From Lutjanus erythropterus (lineage: Eukaryota; Chordata; Actinopteri; Lutjaniformes; Lutjanidae), in NCBI GenBank assembly GCA_020091685.1, contig CM034613.1, positions 3,534,878 to 3,598,877 of the forward strand: a DNA stretch of 64,000 nt, given 5' to 3'. The position numbers and the translations under genes were made by a program. Positions 52,401-56,160 of the stretch are shown in pieces. Every line of letters starts with the position of its first letter. Within the stretch, counting starts at the first letter, position 1. The notes under the pieces were generated by a model. It ran no database searches. It saw nothing but the letters and a program-made list of their open reading frames with translations, and was not told where the DNA came from.

Positions 52401-53032
52401 ATAAAACTTGATTGGGTTGAGTCTGTCTCCTAATTTTATTAAAGGAATGTAAATGTTTTGCTCAATCCATCTCAAAAAGGCAGCCATTTTAAAGTTTAAC
52501 ATCCTCAAGTGTAAGTTTTAAGTTAATACTGGATCACATTTGAAAGTTTAAAGTTTTGGTGCAAAAGAAGAAAATCAAATCTAGGTTTAGAGTAAAAACT
52601 ACACTTAGGTTTAAAGAGGTTTAAAGTGAATCAAAAGCTTTAATTTAAGCCAGTCTTAAAGTTTGGTGCAACATAATTTAAATTTAAACAATGATTTAAT
52701 CAGGTTTAAAAATTAATTCTTGTTGGTGCAACCCAGCCCTAGAGAGTTAAGGGTGAGCAGTATCAGTTATATTGGATGTGGTGTAACACTTGCTGTTTTG
52801 TTCCCGCAGAAGCCAGATGCGTAAGTCACGGACCCAGAAGAGGACTGTGGTGAGGGATGCCCTGGGGAGGCACGTGCACCTGGAGCGCCTGGACGACACC
52901 CCGGACGCCCTGCAGCCTGACGCACTGCAGCAGCACCTGCACCGACTGCTCCAACGCTACTGTGAGGACGACCAGGAGGAGGGGGACGAGGAGGAGGAGG
53001 AGGAGAAGGAGGAGGAGGAGAGGTTTGACTGA
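1364..53032 (+). CDS. ank2: Ankyrin-2 (ankyrin-B) gene, 3' two-thirds, joined exons
   Basis: Membrane-skeleton adaptor that links channels, transporters and adhesion proteins (through ANK repeats) to spectrin (through ZU5-UPA). Core join: 1364-1462, 1561-1659, 2907-2979, 7201-7342, 10059-10146, 11234-11337, 15864-16088, 20078-20232, 20356-20567, 21307-21511, 21614-21710, 21811-22039, 22928-23053, 23174-23296, 24792-24818, 25118-25139, 28621-33234, 33699-33776, 34300-34431, 34531-34680, 34797-35031, 35431-46126, 46522-47502, 48952-49044, 49704-49787, 49880-50044, 50582-50770, 51039-51130, 52810-53032. Optional exons: 4397-4462, 13125-13163, possibly 9882-9893. All junctions are GT-AG and phase-compatible, and the total is divisible by three. 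Assignment to ANK2 rather than ANK1 or ANK3 rests on the first giant exon ([43 protein letters not shown]). The 5' end lies outside the window. Which teleost duplicate this is remains unresolved. Confidence 0.95.
1469..1522. repeat. (CA/CACG)n microsatellite
   Basis: Run of acacacac with embedded acgcacgc units in the short intron between the two ANK-repeat exons, directly behind the donor. Confidence 0.95.
1561..1659 (+). CDS. ank2: ank2 exon: last ANK repeat
   Basis: A 99-bp, phase 0 exon of 33 residues. It reads [20 protein letters not shown] and continues [13 protein letters not shown]. The [10 protein letters not shown] and VTEE sequence is the terminal ankyrin repeat of vertebrate ANK2 and ANK3. 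The threonine run is the start of the linker to ZU5. Acceptor ...cttgtcCAG at 1560, donor GTACGT at 1660. Confidence 0.95.
1660..2906 (+). other. ank2 intron
   Basis: No exon recognised. The stretch 2226-2400 (gaGAATAAAGTCaaaatgttg ... ttgcACTAATACTtgaatgagaat) resembles 17535-17900 in a later intron, so it is probably a diverged interspersed repeat. Confidence 0.6.
2907..2979 (+). CDS. ank2: ank2 exon: linker after ANK domain
   Basis: Encodes [20 protein letters not shown] followed by SDEE, the conserved ankyrin linker that follows the ANK domain. It is 73 bp, phase 0 to 1, with donor GTGAGT at 2980. Confidence 0.95.
3383..3892. repeat. Diverged direct duplication in intron
   Basis: Copy 1 (about 3383-3491) and copy 2 (about 3774-3892) share taacTTATGTAACATCTTAAAA, then tcaaACAGGACACAAA, then GAGTCCTGTGCT and TGGTAACC. 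Shorter TAACTTATGTAACAT fragments lie between them. The origin is unknown; it looks like two copies of an old interspersed repeat. Confidence 0.6.
3901..3936. repeat. (ACGTG)n pentanucleotide microsatellite
   Basis: About seven perfect ACGTG units, immediately after the second copy of the direct duplication. Confidence 0.95.
4397..4462 (+). CDS. ank2: ank2 optional small exon, acidic
   Basis: A 66-bp exon, phase 1 to 1, encoding [20 protein letters not shown] plus EE. Acceptor cccaCAG at 4396, donor GTATTC at 4463. Being symmetric and a multiple of three, it can be included or skipped without changing frame. The (GAT)n run makes a six-aspartate stretch. The weaker donor also suggests alternative use. 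The common ankyrin reading (SDEEG joined to DDTMTGD) skips it. Confidence 0.65.
4463..5875 (+). other. ank2 intron, no gene seen
   Basis: AT-rich intron sequence. The short open frames on both strands have no recognisable protein character. No repeat was recognised before the element starting at 5876. Confidence 0.6.
5876..6753. mobile_element. Non-autonomous inverted-repeat element with internal 33-bp minisatellite
   Basis: The left end CAGGCTTGGGGAGTAAC and right end CCTCCCAACCCTG are imperfect inverted repeats. The core (about 6215-6490) is a tandem array with units like gttAGCTACACAGAccaac...ctaatGTTAGC. Flanks also contain TAATCxxAAAGTAAC-type sequence. There is no coding capacity. A second, shorter copy lies near 10590-11182. 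Confidence 0.7.
7201..7342 (+). CDS. ank2: ank2 exon: ANK-ZU5 linker
   Basis: Encodes (G)[20 protein letters not shown], then [20 protein letters not shown] and EGGRTD. This matches the conserved ANK2/ANK3 linker ([17 protein letters not shown]). It is 142 bp, phase 1 to 2, with donor GTACGT at 7343. A clear purifying-selection signature compared with the flanking introns. Confidence 0.95.
7684..9768 (-). mobile_element. Degraded Tc1-like transposon, interrupted by a LINE fragment
   Basis: The ends caACCCTAATTCCtaAAAAGTTG (7684) and CAACTTTTTTGGAACTGGGGTTG (to 9768) are Tc1-type inverted repeats. On the - strand, transposase remnants are readable: [13 protein letters not shown] (second catalytic Asp region), [19 protein letters not shown] and [11 protein letters not shown]. 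Stops and frameshifts are frequent. Transposon-like sequence stops near 8602 and resumes near 9325 (tATTATAGATTGTAGATTGA), so the middle is a later insertion. It lies in an ank2 intron and is not expected to be active. Confidence 0.85.
8603..9324 (-). pseudogene. LINE reverse-transcriptase 3' fragment nested in the Tc1 element
   Basis: The - strand reads [20 protein letters not shown] and continues ...[18 protein letters not shown]. This is the RT palm region of a LINE; the catalytic YADD/FADD is altered to YANA. Downstream come [29 protein letters not shown] and the typical C-terminal tail. It is broken by stops and has lost its 5' part. The 3' end is near 8603 with a gatgat-type tail. Confidence 0.75.
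9882..9893 (+). CDS. ank2: Candidate 12-nt ank2 microexon
   Basis: TCGAATGCAAAG is preceded by a strong pyrimidine tract and acceptor (ggtctcccttgtcatgcctccATAG) and followed by donor GTATGT. It is phase 2 to 2, matching its neighbours, and would insert S-R-M-Q before SSDRSF. As I remember the mammalian sequence, ankyrins carry LRSF at this point, but the residues here differ. The call rests only on splice-site quality and phase. Confidence 0.4.
10059..10146 (+). CDS. ank2: ank2 exon: ANK-ZU5 linker
   Basis: Encodes (S)[19 protein letters not shown] followed by [10 protein letters not shown]. It corresponds to the vertebrate SSDRSxTLxxxSYxRD...MMDE segment. 88 bp, phase 2 to 0. Acceptor ctgctcCAG at 10058, donor GTACAG at 10147. 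Confidence 0.9.
10590..11182. repeat. Second copy of the GTTAGCTACACAGA minisatellite element
   Basis: Tandem units of gttAGCTACACAGAccaac run to about 11030. They are followed by TTACTTTAATATTGTGATGCTTtGAT...TAGTAATTGTATtGGAATA...CCCTCCTAACCCTG, matching the right flank of 5876-6753. The left terminal repeat was not found, so this copy is probably truncated. Confidence 0.7.
11234..11337 (+). CDS. ank2: ank2 exon: linker before ZU5
   Basis: Encodes [20 protein letters not shown] then [15 protein letters not shown], nearly invariant in ANK2. 104 bp, phase 0 to 2; donor GTAGGT at 11338. The PIHSG end joins either the small exon at 13125 or directly to the ZU5 exon at 15864; both joins are in frame. 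Confidence 0.95.
11962..12916. mobile_element. Non-autonomous element with GGTAACACTTTAT ends and internal subrepeats
   Basis: The ends GGTAACACTTTATAGTAACC (11962) and TTATTAATAAAGTGTTACC (to 12916) are inverted repeats of a type common in fish. The interior contains four to five diverged copies of a unit of about 110 bp (gaatGxTATTATAAAGTtgcAACTGATGTTTATAA ... aataAATG). Non-coding. Confidence 0.8.
13125..13163 (+). CDS. ank2: ank2 optional small exon before ZU5
   Basis: A 39-bp exon, phase 2 to 2, encoding (G)[12 protein letters not shown](S) and joining to FLVSFMV. Acceptor gttgtttTTAG at 13124, donor GTGACC at 13164. Vertebrate ankyrins have alternatively spliced forms with a short SSPC...D..SS insert at the same point, which supports the call. 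The weak donor fits optional use. Confidence 0.7.
13415..14611. mobile_element. MITE-like element with TAAAGGTCCAATGTGTAAGATTTA ends
   Basis: The left end TTAAAGGTCCAATGTGTAAGATTTAG and right end CTAAATCCTACACAATGGACCTTTAA are inverted repeats. Related ends flank 33817-34207 and, more distantly, 49374-49546, so this is a family. Most of the interior is the minisatellite at 13550-14165. Confidence 0.8.
13550..14165. repeat. Minisatellite, unit about 15 bp (GTCACGCTACGTTGC)
   Basis: Tandem array of diverging units of the form tcacGCTACGTTGCG, best preserved from 13730 to 13880 and decaying into cATCACATTGC variants on both sides. Because the unit is a multiple of three without stops, it creates open frames on both strands rich in C, Y, T, H and V. 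They are not genes. Confidence 0.9.
14612..15863 (+). other. ank2 intron, no gene seen
   Basis: AT-rich sequence with short GCTAGCTAAC-type palindromic stretches near 15290-15350. The ZU5 acceptor (cttccacctCAG) ends it. Confidence 0.6.
15864..16088 (+). CDS. ank2: ank2 exon: first ZU5 domain, N-terminal half
   Basis: 75 codons: [20 protein letters not shown], then [20 protein letters not shown] and [18 protein letters not shown], ending SGAQFLG. This is the start of the first ZU5 domain, which is part of the spectrin-binding module. It is nearly identical to mammalian ANK2. Phase 2 to 2, acceptor CAG at 15863, donor GTAAGA at 16089. A partial copy of the last 33 codons lies at 18181-18279. 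Confidence 0.97.
16089..18180 (+). other. ank2 intron, no gene seen
   Basis: AT-rich. The stretch 17535-17900 (AGAATAAAGTC, ACTAATACT, repeated ATTCTCaAaATG motifs) looks like a diverged interspersed repeat also present at 2226-2400. Nothing else is recognised. Confidence 0.6.
18181..18279 (+). CDS. ank2: Candidate duplicated or alternative half of the ZU5 exon
   Basis: Open 99-bp segment with acceptor gatcacaCAG at 18180 and donor GTAGGG at 18280, phase 2 to 2 exactly like the exon at 15864. It encodes [20 protein letters not shown] followed by [13 protein letters not shown]. By hand alignment about 16 of 33 residues match the end of the 15864 exon (PP...EGE.L.SR....GP.G..FLG). It could be an alternative exon or a decayed tandem duplicate. 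No stop is present, but basic residues of the ZU5 strand are lost. Confidence 0.45.
18800..19170. repeat. Interspersed repeat with GCTAGCTAA-rich hairpin core, copy 1
   Basis: Shares order and sequence with 22262-22740: ttGAGCAAxCTTGGTAcCCAG, AGCTAATGTTAGCAAAACxCTA, TGCTAACATTAGCTAAtTT, then TTTTCTTTTCAAxATAGAC and GAAAGTTGACT. The core can fold on itself through many GCTAG/CTAGC and GTTAGC/GCTAAC pairs. Confidence 0.7.
20078..20232 (+). CDS. ank2: ank2 exon: first ZU5 domain, middle
   Basis: Encodes (G)[19 protein letters not shown] followed by [14 protein letters not shown]...[26 protein letters not shown] is a signature of ankyrin ZU5. 155 bp, phase 2 to 1. Acceptor cccctcCAG at 20077, donor GTCAGT at 20233. 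Confidence 0.97.
20356..20567 (+). CDS. ank2: ank2 exon: end of first ZU5, start of second
   Basis: Encodes (E)[39 protein letters not shown] and [20 protein letters not shown], ending KRIRVGLQ. [26 protein letters not shown] is the start of the second ZU5 fold. Conservation is near-complete. Acceptor atcCAG at 20355, donor GTAACT at 20568. Confidence 0.97.
20735..21180 (-). mobile_element. LINE 3' tail fragment with (ATCC)n microsatellite
   Basis: On the - strand the open part reads [20 protein letters not shown] and then [13 protein letters not shown], the characteristic C-terminal tail of a fish non-LTR retrotransposon. The + strand begins with atccATCCATCCATC, the usual 3' terminal microsatellite, and includes CATGACCATAGGTxAGAGTAGG. 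It is 5'-truncated and lies in the intron between 20567 and 21307. Confidence 0.8.
21307..21511 (+). CDS. ank2: ank2 exon: second ZU5 domain
   Basis: Encodes [40 protein letters not shown] and [10 protein letters not shown]...RLLCSITG. The [18 protein letters not shown] block is strictly ankyrin. 205 bp, phase 0 to 1; donor GTTAGA at 21512. Confidence 0.97.
21614..21710 (+). CDS. ank2: ank2 exon: second ZU5 domain, end
   Basis: Encodes (G)[19 protein letters not shown] followed by [12 protein letters not shown]. 97 bp, phase 1 to 2. Acceptor gtgtgCAG at 21613, donor GTTACA at 21711. Confidence 0.97.
21811..22039 (+). CDS. ank2: ank2 exon: UPA domain, first part
   Basis: Encodes (R)[19 protein letters not shown], then [20 protein letters not shown], then [20 protein letters not shown], ending EVARSRDVE. 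This is the UPA domain, which packs with the two ZU5 folds in the ZZU supramodule. 229 bp, phase 2 to 0; donor GTGAGG at 22040. Confidence 0.97.
22262..22740. repeat. Interspersed repeat with GCTAGCTAA-rich hairpin core, copy 2
   Basis: Homologous to 18800-19170, with a longer core of alternating GCTAGCTATGATAGCTAATGTTAGC-like units (22315-22580). The outer parts share GAGCAAGCTTGGTACCCAG and GAAAGTTGACTCAGgTTxCACC. Confidence 0.7.
22928..23053 (+). CDS. ank2: ank2 exon: UPA domain, second part
   Basis: 42 codons encoding [20 protein letters not shown], then [20 protein letters not shown] and IK. Phase 0 to 0. Acceptor tttctCAG at 22927, donor GTGAGT at 23054. Confidence 0.97.
23174..23296 (+). 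CDS. ank2: ank2 exon: UPA domain, end
   Basis: 41 codons encoding [20 protein letters not shown], then [20 protein letters not shown] and K. The [12 protein letters not shown] and NLNITLP motifs close the ankyrin ZU5-UPA module. Acceptor gttgCAG at 23173, donor GTAAGG at 23297. Confidence 0.97.
23297..24791 (+). other. ank2 intron with a diverged direct repeat
   Basis: About 23875-24000 and 24385-24490 share AAACTCAGATxAAA, GTCAAGAxTCTGTxACT and CCTATTTCTxxCCxxAAxxTTTT. These look like two copies of an old interspersed sequence. No exon seen. Confidence 0.5.
24792..24818 (+). CDS. ank2: ank2 microexon (27 nt), acidic linker
   Basis: Nine codons, ESDSDQEEE, phase 0 to 0. It corresponds to the KESESDQEQEEE sequence following UPA in mammalian ANK2. 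Acceptor cccaaaAG at 24791, donor GTAAAA at 24819. Confidence 0.85.
25118..25139 (+). CDS. ank2: ank2 microexon (22 nt)
   Basis: Encodes TNRTLEK plus one base, phase 0 to 1. A strong acceptor (ttttttctttttcCAG) precedes it and donor GTAAGA follows at 25140. It equals the DMTSEK position of mammalian ANK2. Its phase 1 end fits both the giant exon at 28621 and the death-domain exon at 33699, giving the 440-kDa-type or the 220-kDa-type product. Confidence 0.85.
25140..28620 (+). other. ank2 intron before the giant exon
   Basis: No exon recognised in about 3.5 kb. It contains the inverted-repeat element at 25845-26322. The intron ends in ctccttacttgttcttcttccatatggaAG. Confidence 0.7.
25845..26322. 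mobile_element. MITE-like element with TAGGGTTGGGTA ends
   Basis: The left end TAGGGTTGGGTATCTTTTGAA and right end CAGTACCCAACCCTA are inverted repeats. About 480 bp, non-coding. It is a common type of short non-autonomous fish element. Confidence 0.75.
28621..33234 (+). CDS. ank2: ank2 neuronal giant exon (440-kDa ankyrin-B type)
   Basis: 4,614 bp, phase 1 to 1, open throughout. It starts (Y)[12 protein letters not shown], then [20 protein letters not shown], which is ANK2-specific. Recognisable blocks in order: acidic GABARAP/LC3-binding type motif [18 protein letters not shown] (28938 on); [133 protein letters not shown]; and finally the [11 protein letters not shown] region. It is Ser/Pro-rich and probably largely disordered. 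It is shorter than the mammalian exon (about 1,538 against about 2,085 codons), chiefly because the tandem 12-residue KTExHxPVSPS array is absent. SxIP motifs at 32202 and 32637 could bind EB proteins. Donor GTATCC at 33235. Confidence 0.96.
33699..33776 (+). CDS. ank2: ank2 exon: start of death domain
   Basis: Encodes (V)[20 protein letters not shown] followed by GFSWT, as in mammalian ankyrins (DPQDEQERIEERLAYIADHL). 78 bp, phase 1 to 1; acceptor tttgCAG at 33698, donor GTGAGT at 33777. Confidence 0.96.
33817..34207. mobile_element. MITE-like element, TAAAGGTCCAGTGTxTAAGATTTA family
   Basis: The left end TAAAGGTCCAGTGTTTAAGATTTA and right end TAAATCTTACACACTGGTCCTTGA are inverted repeats. 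About 390 bp, no coding potential. It belongs to the family that also flanks 13415-14611 and fills most of the intron between two death-domain exons. Confidence 0.85.
34300..34431 (+). CDS. ank2: ank2 exon: death domain, middle
   Basis: Encodes (E)[19 protein letters not shown], then [20 protein letters not shown] and THAT. This is the six-helix death-domain core. 132 bp, phase 1 to 1; acceptor ttcaCAG at 34299, donor GTTAGT at 34432. Confidence 0.95.
34531..34680 (+). CDS. ank2: ank2 exon: death domain, end
   Basis: Encodes (E)[19 protein letters not shown], then [20 protein letters not shown] and [10 protein letters not shown]. The [12 protein letters not shown] and YAEIE motifs match ANK2. 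150 bp, phase 1 to 1; acceptor ttcacCAG at 34530, donor GTACGC at 34681. Confidence 0.95.
34797..35031 (+). CDS. ank2: ank2 exon: C-terminal regulatory region, first part
   Basis: Encodes (G)[19 protein letters not shown], then [20 protein letters not shown] and [20 protein letters not shown], ending KEMETT. 235 bp, phase 1 to 2; donor GTAAGT at 35032, lying directly after an in-frame TAG that would be read only if the intron were retained. Homologous to mammalian ANK2 after the death domain but poorly conserved. Confidence 0.9.
35431..46126 (+). CDS. ank2: Second giant exon of ank2, after the death domain
   Basis: 10,696 bp, phase 2 to 0, without a stop (about 3,565 codons). Acceptor tttttcaCAG at 35430, donor GTAAGA at 46127. 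An internal GTAAGT at 35492 gives a 61-bp short form ([20 protein letters not shown]), also phase 0. The long form consists mostly of Ser-Pro repeats with consensus [12 protein letters not shown](n)-DRPxSPES-x(n)[16 protein letters not shown], grouped into super-units that include [19 protein letters not shown]. Embedded are four copies of a YDAExWKLISQIxDPxYxGETF module, a basic patch (RKKKSKK, near 38355), two DDDxWVVxS motifs and three 142-residue tandem units at 41747-43024. Probably disordered and a target of proline-directed kinases. The function is unknown; a muscle-type role is only a guess. Residues from about 35492 to 35780 look less repetitive and may be intron retention. Confidence 0.82.
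38632..38760 (+). repeat. ank2: WKLISQ/GETF protein module, copy 1
   Basis: Reads [20 protein letters not shown] followed by [18 protein letters not shown]. Other copies lie at 39752-39873 ([20 protein letters not shown], then [16 protein letters not shown]), 40187-40263 (degenerate, [15 protein letters not shown]) and 44459-44586 ([20 protein letters not shown], then [15 protein letters not shown]). It is the only non-SP segment repeated in the exon, and its hydrophobic and aromatic character suggests a short folding-upon-binding motif. I do not recognise it from a named domain. Confidence 0.75.
41747..43024 (+). repeat. ank2: Three tandem 426-bp coding repeats
   Basis: The units start at 41747, 42173 and 42599 (TDLYIP/TDLCIP/TDLCTP), spaced exactly 426 bp, or 142 codons. 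Each contains [80 protein letters not shown] and [20 protein letters not shown]. They are very similar at nucleotide level, including third positions, so the expansion is recent or homogenised. Confidence 0.9.
46127..46521 (+). other. ank2 intron after the second giant exon
   Basis: Short AT-rich intron ending tatttacttaCAG. No other feature seen. Confidence 0.8.
46522..47502 (+). CDS. ank2: ank2 large C-terminal exon (327 codons)
   Basis: Phase 0 to 0, starting [11 protein letters not shown]. It contains [95 protein letters not shown] and [20 protein letters not shown]. It ends [17 protein letters not shown]. The sequence is much better conserved in type than the SP-repeat exon and resembles the alternatively spliced C-terminal exon of vertebrate ankyrins, linked in the literature to muscle isoforms with obscurin/titin-related binding. 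That functional link is from memory of the family and is not proven here. Donor GTAAGA at 47503. Confidence 0.92.
47503..48951 (+). other. ank2 intron
   Basis: About 1.45 kb. The stretch from about 47990 to 48640 has the uniform look of an interspersed repeat (short open frames, CATGCAAGCTTGTCAGGAAG), but I cannot name the family. No exon seen. Confidence 0.5.
48952..49044 (+). CDS. ank2: ank2 C-terminal exon
   Basis: 31 codons encoding [20 protein letters not shown] and [11 protein letters not shown], phase 0 to 0. Nearly identical to mammalian ANK2. Acceptor ctcCCAG at 48951, donor GTAAAC at 49045. Confidence 0.96.
49374..49546. mobile_element. Short MITE-like hairpin element
   Basis: TAAAGCCACAATGTGTAGATTTT (49374) pairs with AAAATCTGCACATTGGAGCTTTA (to 49546). 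About 173 bp, possibly a distant relative of the TAAAGGTCCAATGTG elements at 13415 and 33817. Confidence 0.75.
49704..49787 (+). CDS. ank2: ank2 C-terminal exon
   Basis: 28 codons, [20 protein letters not shown] followed by HGNMVVKK, phase 0 to 0. This is the conserved ankyrin PDIPxxTVTEExYxDEHG segment. Acceptor ctcttgCAG at 49703, donor GTAAGT at 49788. Confidence 0.96.
49880..50044 (+). CDS. ank2: ank2 C-terminal exon
   Basis: 55 codons, [20 protein letters not shown], then [20 protein letters not shown] and [15 protein letters not shown], phase 0 to 0. Homologous to mammalian ITRKIIRRYVSSEGTE. Acceptor ctcctcCAG at 49879, donor GTCAGT at 50045. Confidence 0.96.
50045..50581 (+). other. 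ank2 intron with an interspersed repeat
   Basis: About 50280-50500 carries gctaTGCTAGCATGCTAACATTTGC, GAGGCTGATGGGAA and TTTTGCAGGTATTTGG. This sequence arrangement recurs in many fish genomes as a short non-coding repeat. Confidence 0.6.
50582..50770 (+). CDS. ank2: ank2 C-terminal exon
   Basis: 63 codons, [20 protein letters not shown], then [20 protein letters not shown] and [20 protein letters not shown], ending FEK. Phase 0 to 0. The [27 protein letters not shown] type of sequence is shared by long vertebrate ankyrin C-termini. Donor GTCAGT at 50771. Confidence 0.94.
51039..51130 (+). CDS. ank2: ank2 C-terminal exon
   Basis: 92 bp, phase 0 to 2, encoding [20 protein letters not shown] and [10 protein letters not shown](R). 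Acceptor ccctcCAG at 51038, donor GTTGGA at 51131. The LVEKEI...DGSxxKR pattern is typical of ankyrin tails. Confidence 0.9.
51250..51552. mobile_element. hAT-type non-autonomous element
   Basis: Left end AGTGGTTCTCAAATAGGG and right end AAAAAGTTGAGAACTGTTCT form imperfect inverted repeats of the widespread AGTGGTTCTCAA type. AT-rich interior, non-coding. Confidence 0.7.
51553..52809 (+). other. ank2 intron with tandem-like repeats
   Basis: About 51940-52260 repeats a unit of roughly 55 bp of the form tTTGCTAGCTaGCTAAAAAGTTAACATTACxTTACA. About 52490-52740 repeats AGTTTxxxGTTTGGTGCAA. The last acceptor (gttttgttcccgCAG) ends the intron. Confidence 0.6.
52810..53032 (+). CDS. ank2: ank2 terminal coding exon and stop
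   Basis: Encodes (R)[19 protein letters not shown], then [20 protein letters not shown], then [15 protein letters not shown]. It closes with an acidic Glu-rich tail ending ERFD and TGA (53030-53032). The HxHLExLxDTPxxLQxDxLQxxLxxLL pattern is the shared long-form ankyrin C-terminus. The GAG/GAA tail is a low-complexity (GAG)n run that may vary in length. Confidence 0.93.
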
Positions 53033-55085
53033 GCAGCTGCTTCCACTGATCCCCTCCCTACATCTTCCACTGAAGCCTTTGGTGACGTACGCTTCCTCGG
53101 ATCAACATGTCCCAGATCCCCTTGTTGTTGCCGTCGCTGATCACTGGATTTTTTCTTTCTTCCTCTTTTTGTCAAGTAATGGAACAGTATTTTTCGTGCT
53201 TTAACACTCTTCCTTCCTTCCTTCGCGTTGTGTTTCATTTGCTCTTTTTTGTGACCAAAGATAGCGCCCTTTGTTTTTTTTTTTGTCGGATGATGTTTTT
53301 ACCTTTTTCGGCTGCTGTGGTGTGATTACGGTACACCAAAGGTGGATCAAAGTCTGAGGGGGCATCTCGGACGTTTTCGCCTCACGCACGGGCCTCTTCT
53401 TGAAGAACTCTTGTAAACATTTGTACATAGAGGAGATGAAAAAAATCACGCTTGGACTGTGGGGGAAAAAAAAGTCCAAAAAAGTCAAAGCATTTAATAC
53501 ATTAGCCCACCTAAACCTGCTGTACATGCACCGATTCAGCTGGAGAATGGCCACCATACAGATGAGATTAATGTTACATAGAGAACCAATGGAGAGGAGT
53601 GAATGTGTGTATCATCATGGACTCTTTCTACAGCCAAACATCACCCTGCTGATCTGTTTACAGGCTGTGTGATCACATCTTTCGTAATCCCATGATGCAT
53701 CTGCCCTCTTTTTGTTTATGTATCCGTCCTAATGTGTGTCGTGCATTCACATTTTCTGTCACAGAGCTGCCGCCTCTCTGTGTGTATATATACAGTGTGT
53801 TTATTGAGAAAGAAAGTAGTGATGAGTGATGTTCTGATGCCGATCGAGCACTTAACCCGCCGCTATTTCACCTCCTTCACACGTGCTGCTTCCTCACCTC
53901 AAACTGAAGCTGTGCTCATATAATTATATCCATCAAGCCTTTTAAAGGACAAGGCTGCTTTTATTGAAATTCTTGTCAACAAATCCCATGTGCAGAGCCA
54001 AACCAACAATGAATGGATCCTACTAACAAGTCTGTCTTAGAACTCTTTTTGGTAATGGTACCCACACATGATCAGCTGTGGAAAGCTCCTATAGAGAGAG
54101 GAATGGCGCCGAAGTAGACAGACATGCTACCCTTGGCATGACGCACTGCTCAAAATCGCCACCAAACACTGCTTTCAAAATTCAAATTATTTCAACTTTG
54201 ACTTTGGTTGCTGCTGACCTTTCAAACATCTATATGTGACGACATAGCCAGAAGCGACACATTGCAATCATGGGAGGTCGAGCATGATGTAAGAAAAGTG
54301 TTGTACCGTTCCACAAACTCTACAACACAACTTTAAAAATATAAAACATAGTTTCAAAGTTAGCTAAAATCAATGCTAAAGTTAGCTTAGCTGTTTATGT
54401 GTGCCTCTGCAAATCTCTTATCTTCTGAAGGCAGTTAAAAGGTGTCTTCTTCAGCTCTGGAGGAGCTTTGTCAAGTCTAAGAAAGTGACCCTGATGACAT
54501 CACAATGACATCAGGGTCATCTCAGTTTATGCTTGTGGGGCTACAGATTTTTAACAGAGAGCCTCGTTCCCAAAGCGTTCCCCCTTGTCCCAAAACGTCA
54601 GCACCTGACGACCTGGGAATGAGACTGAACAATCAACTGTCTTTCTCCAGAATCGCTGACTGCAGCTTTAACCATTTAACACGTTTTAATTGTCTGTCAG
54701 CTTCATTTCTGTTCAATCATGTTTGATGCTGGAAATCAGTCACCGTGTGTCAGGAACAAACTGCATTTTAATGTGAGTTTTAATTACTTAATTCCCATTT
54801 TTCTCTAAAATATTTAAGATAGTAAATTATTTCTGCACATTGCAAGGCTTTCTCACCATAATCTTGTTATTCGTAATGACACAAATACTCAGTCCAATTT
54901 CATAAATAAATTGTTTTTTTTGGTGCCTCACATCCTCAATAATGAATGCAATTAAAGGAGCTGGTATGGAGCTATTGACCGCTGTCATTTATTATAAGTC
55001 AATCCTACGTACATCATCCTGCTGCCCCAAATACTCACAGAAGCACAAAATGTGATGTAACAAAAATTGTTTAAAAAAAACTACA

Positions 55086-55535
55086 CTGTAAAAAATCATA
55101 CAGGAATTTAATGGAATCAATTATTTTTTTTCTTATTGATTTAAGGCAAATATACTAGTTTTATTTGAAATATTTAGTCATTTTAGTAGAATTTTAGACC
55201 TTCTAAACATGAGTCCCTCTAACTTGAAGTCTTTTGACTTGAAATGATGAGCTGAATGAATGTGCTGTACAGAGTTCAATCAACTCATTAAATTAAGTCT
55301 CTAATACACTTGATGATAAGTCATGTTTTCTTGTTTTCACAATAATGAAAACACTGCGGACATGTTGTCTCAAGTACAACTGAATTATAATATCAAGTTT
55401 ATATGACAAGAAAAGTTTCATTTCGAAATCACTTCAACTTGTCTTTTAAAATTCAGTCAACTTAAAATTTTAAGGCAGCCTAGACACTACAGAAAGTTTC
55501 TCTTAAGTTAACACAAAGTTTATTTTTACAGTGCG
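55086..55535. mobile_element. MITE-like element with CACTGTAAAAA ends
   Basis: The left end ACACTGTAAAAAAT and right end TATTTTTACAGTG are inverted repeats. About 450 bp, AT-rich, non-coding, within the presumed ank2 3' UTR. A common fish element type. Confidence 0.7.
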
Positions 55536-56154
55536 CAGAAACCAGCTGTTTTAGAAAATGACTGAAACTTTTTAAAAAAGAAAGCGTATGTTTATATCTT
55601 CAGTAGTCTTCAGCTCGAGGCTAAGCTAAGGAATCAGAAAGTAGTTAGAGATGGATTATCACATTGTTGGTTTTGGTCTTTTCATGGGGTTTGTTGACAA
55701 CATAGAATAACAGCGGATTTATCCTTTAATGTTTTAGACACCGCACATAACATAGAGATGCTCTGCTTTACTCGCTGTTGTCGATTTTTCTTGTTATCAC
55801 TCCTATCAAAGGATCGACACATCAACTTCAAATCCAAGCAAAGGCTAACTTCCACTGACTTCACTGTCACATCTGTACTTCCTTATTTATTTATTGCCGT
55901 CCGTTTGTGATCCCTGTGCACTCCAGCTGATATAGACTGAGAGTGATGTGTGTGTGTGTGTGTTTGGGTGTGTGTTTGAATGTAAAGCTAAGACTTTTTT
56001 TGCCATGGTAGACACACAGGATTTGATTGGAGCGCTGGTTGAACTGTGTACAGACTGATGAAGTATGTTTTGTGTTCATCTACAGTTGAGACTTTATCTA
56101 TGTAACAATACGATCCTCACGTTGCCATTGACTTTGAGTGTGATCCAATGGAAG

Positions 56155-56160
56155 AATAAA
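56155..56160 (+). terminator. Candidate polyadenylation signal of ank2
   Basis: Canonical AATAAA in GAAGAATAAAAAG. Three more canonical copies follow within 250 bp, so use of alternative sites is possible. Confidence 0.5.

Noticed and set aside
53107-53672. Open frames on both strands after the ank2 stop
   Set aside because: They fall in the 3' UTR, have no homology, and overlap each other in several frames.
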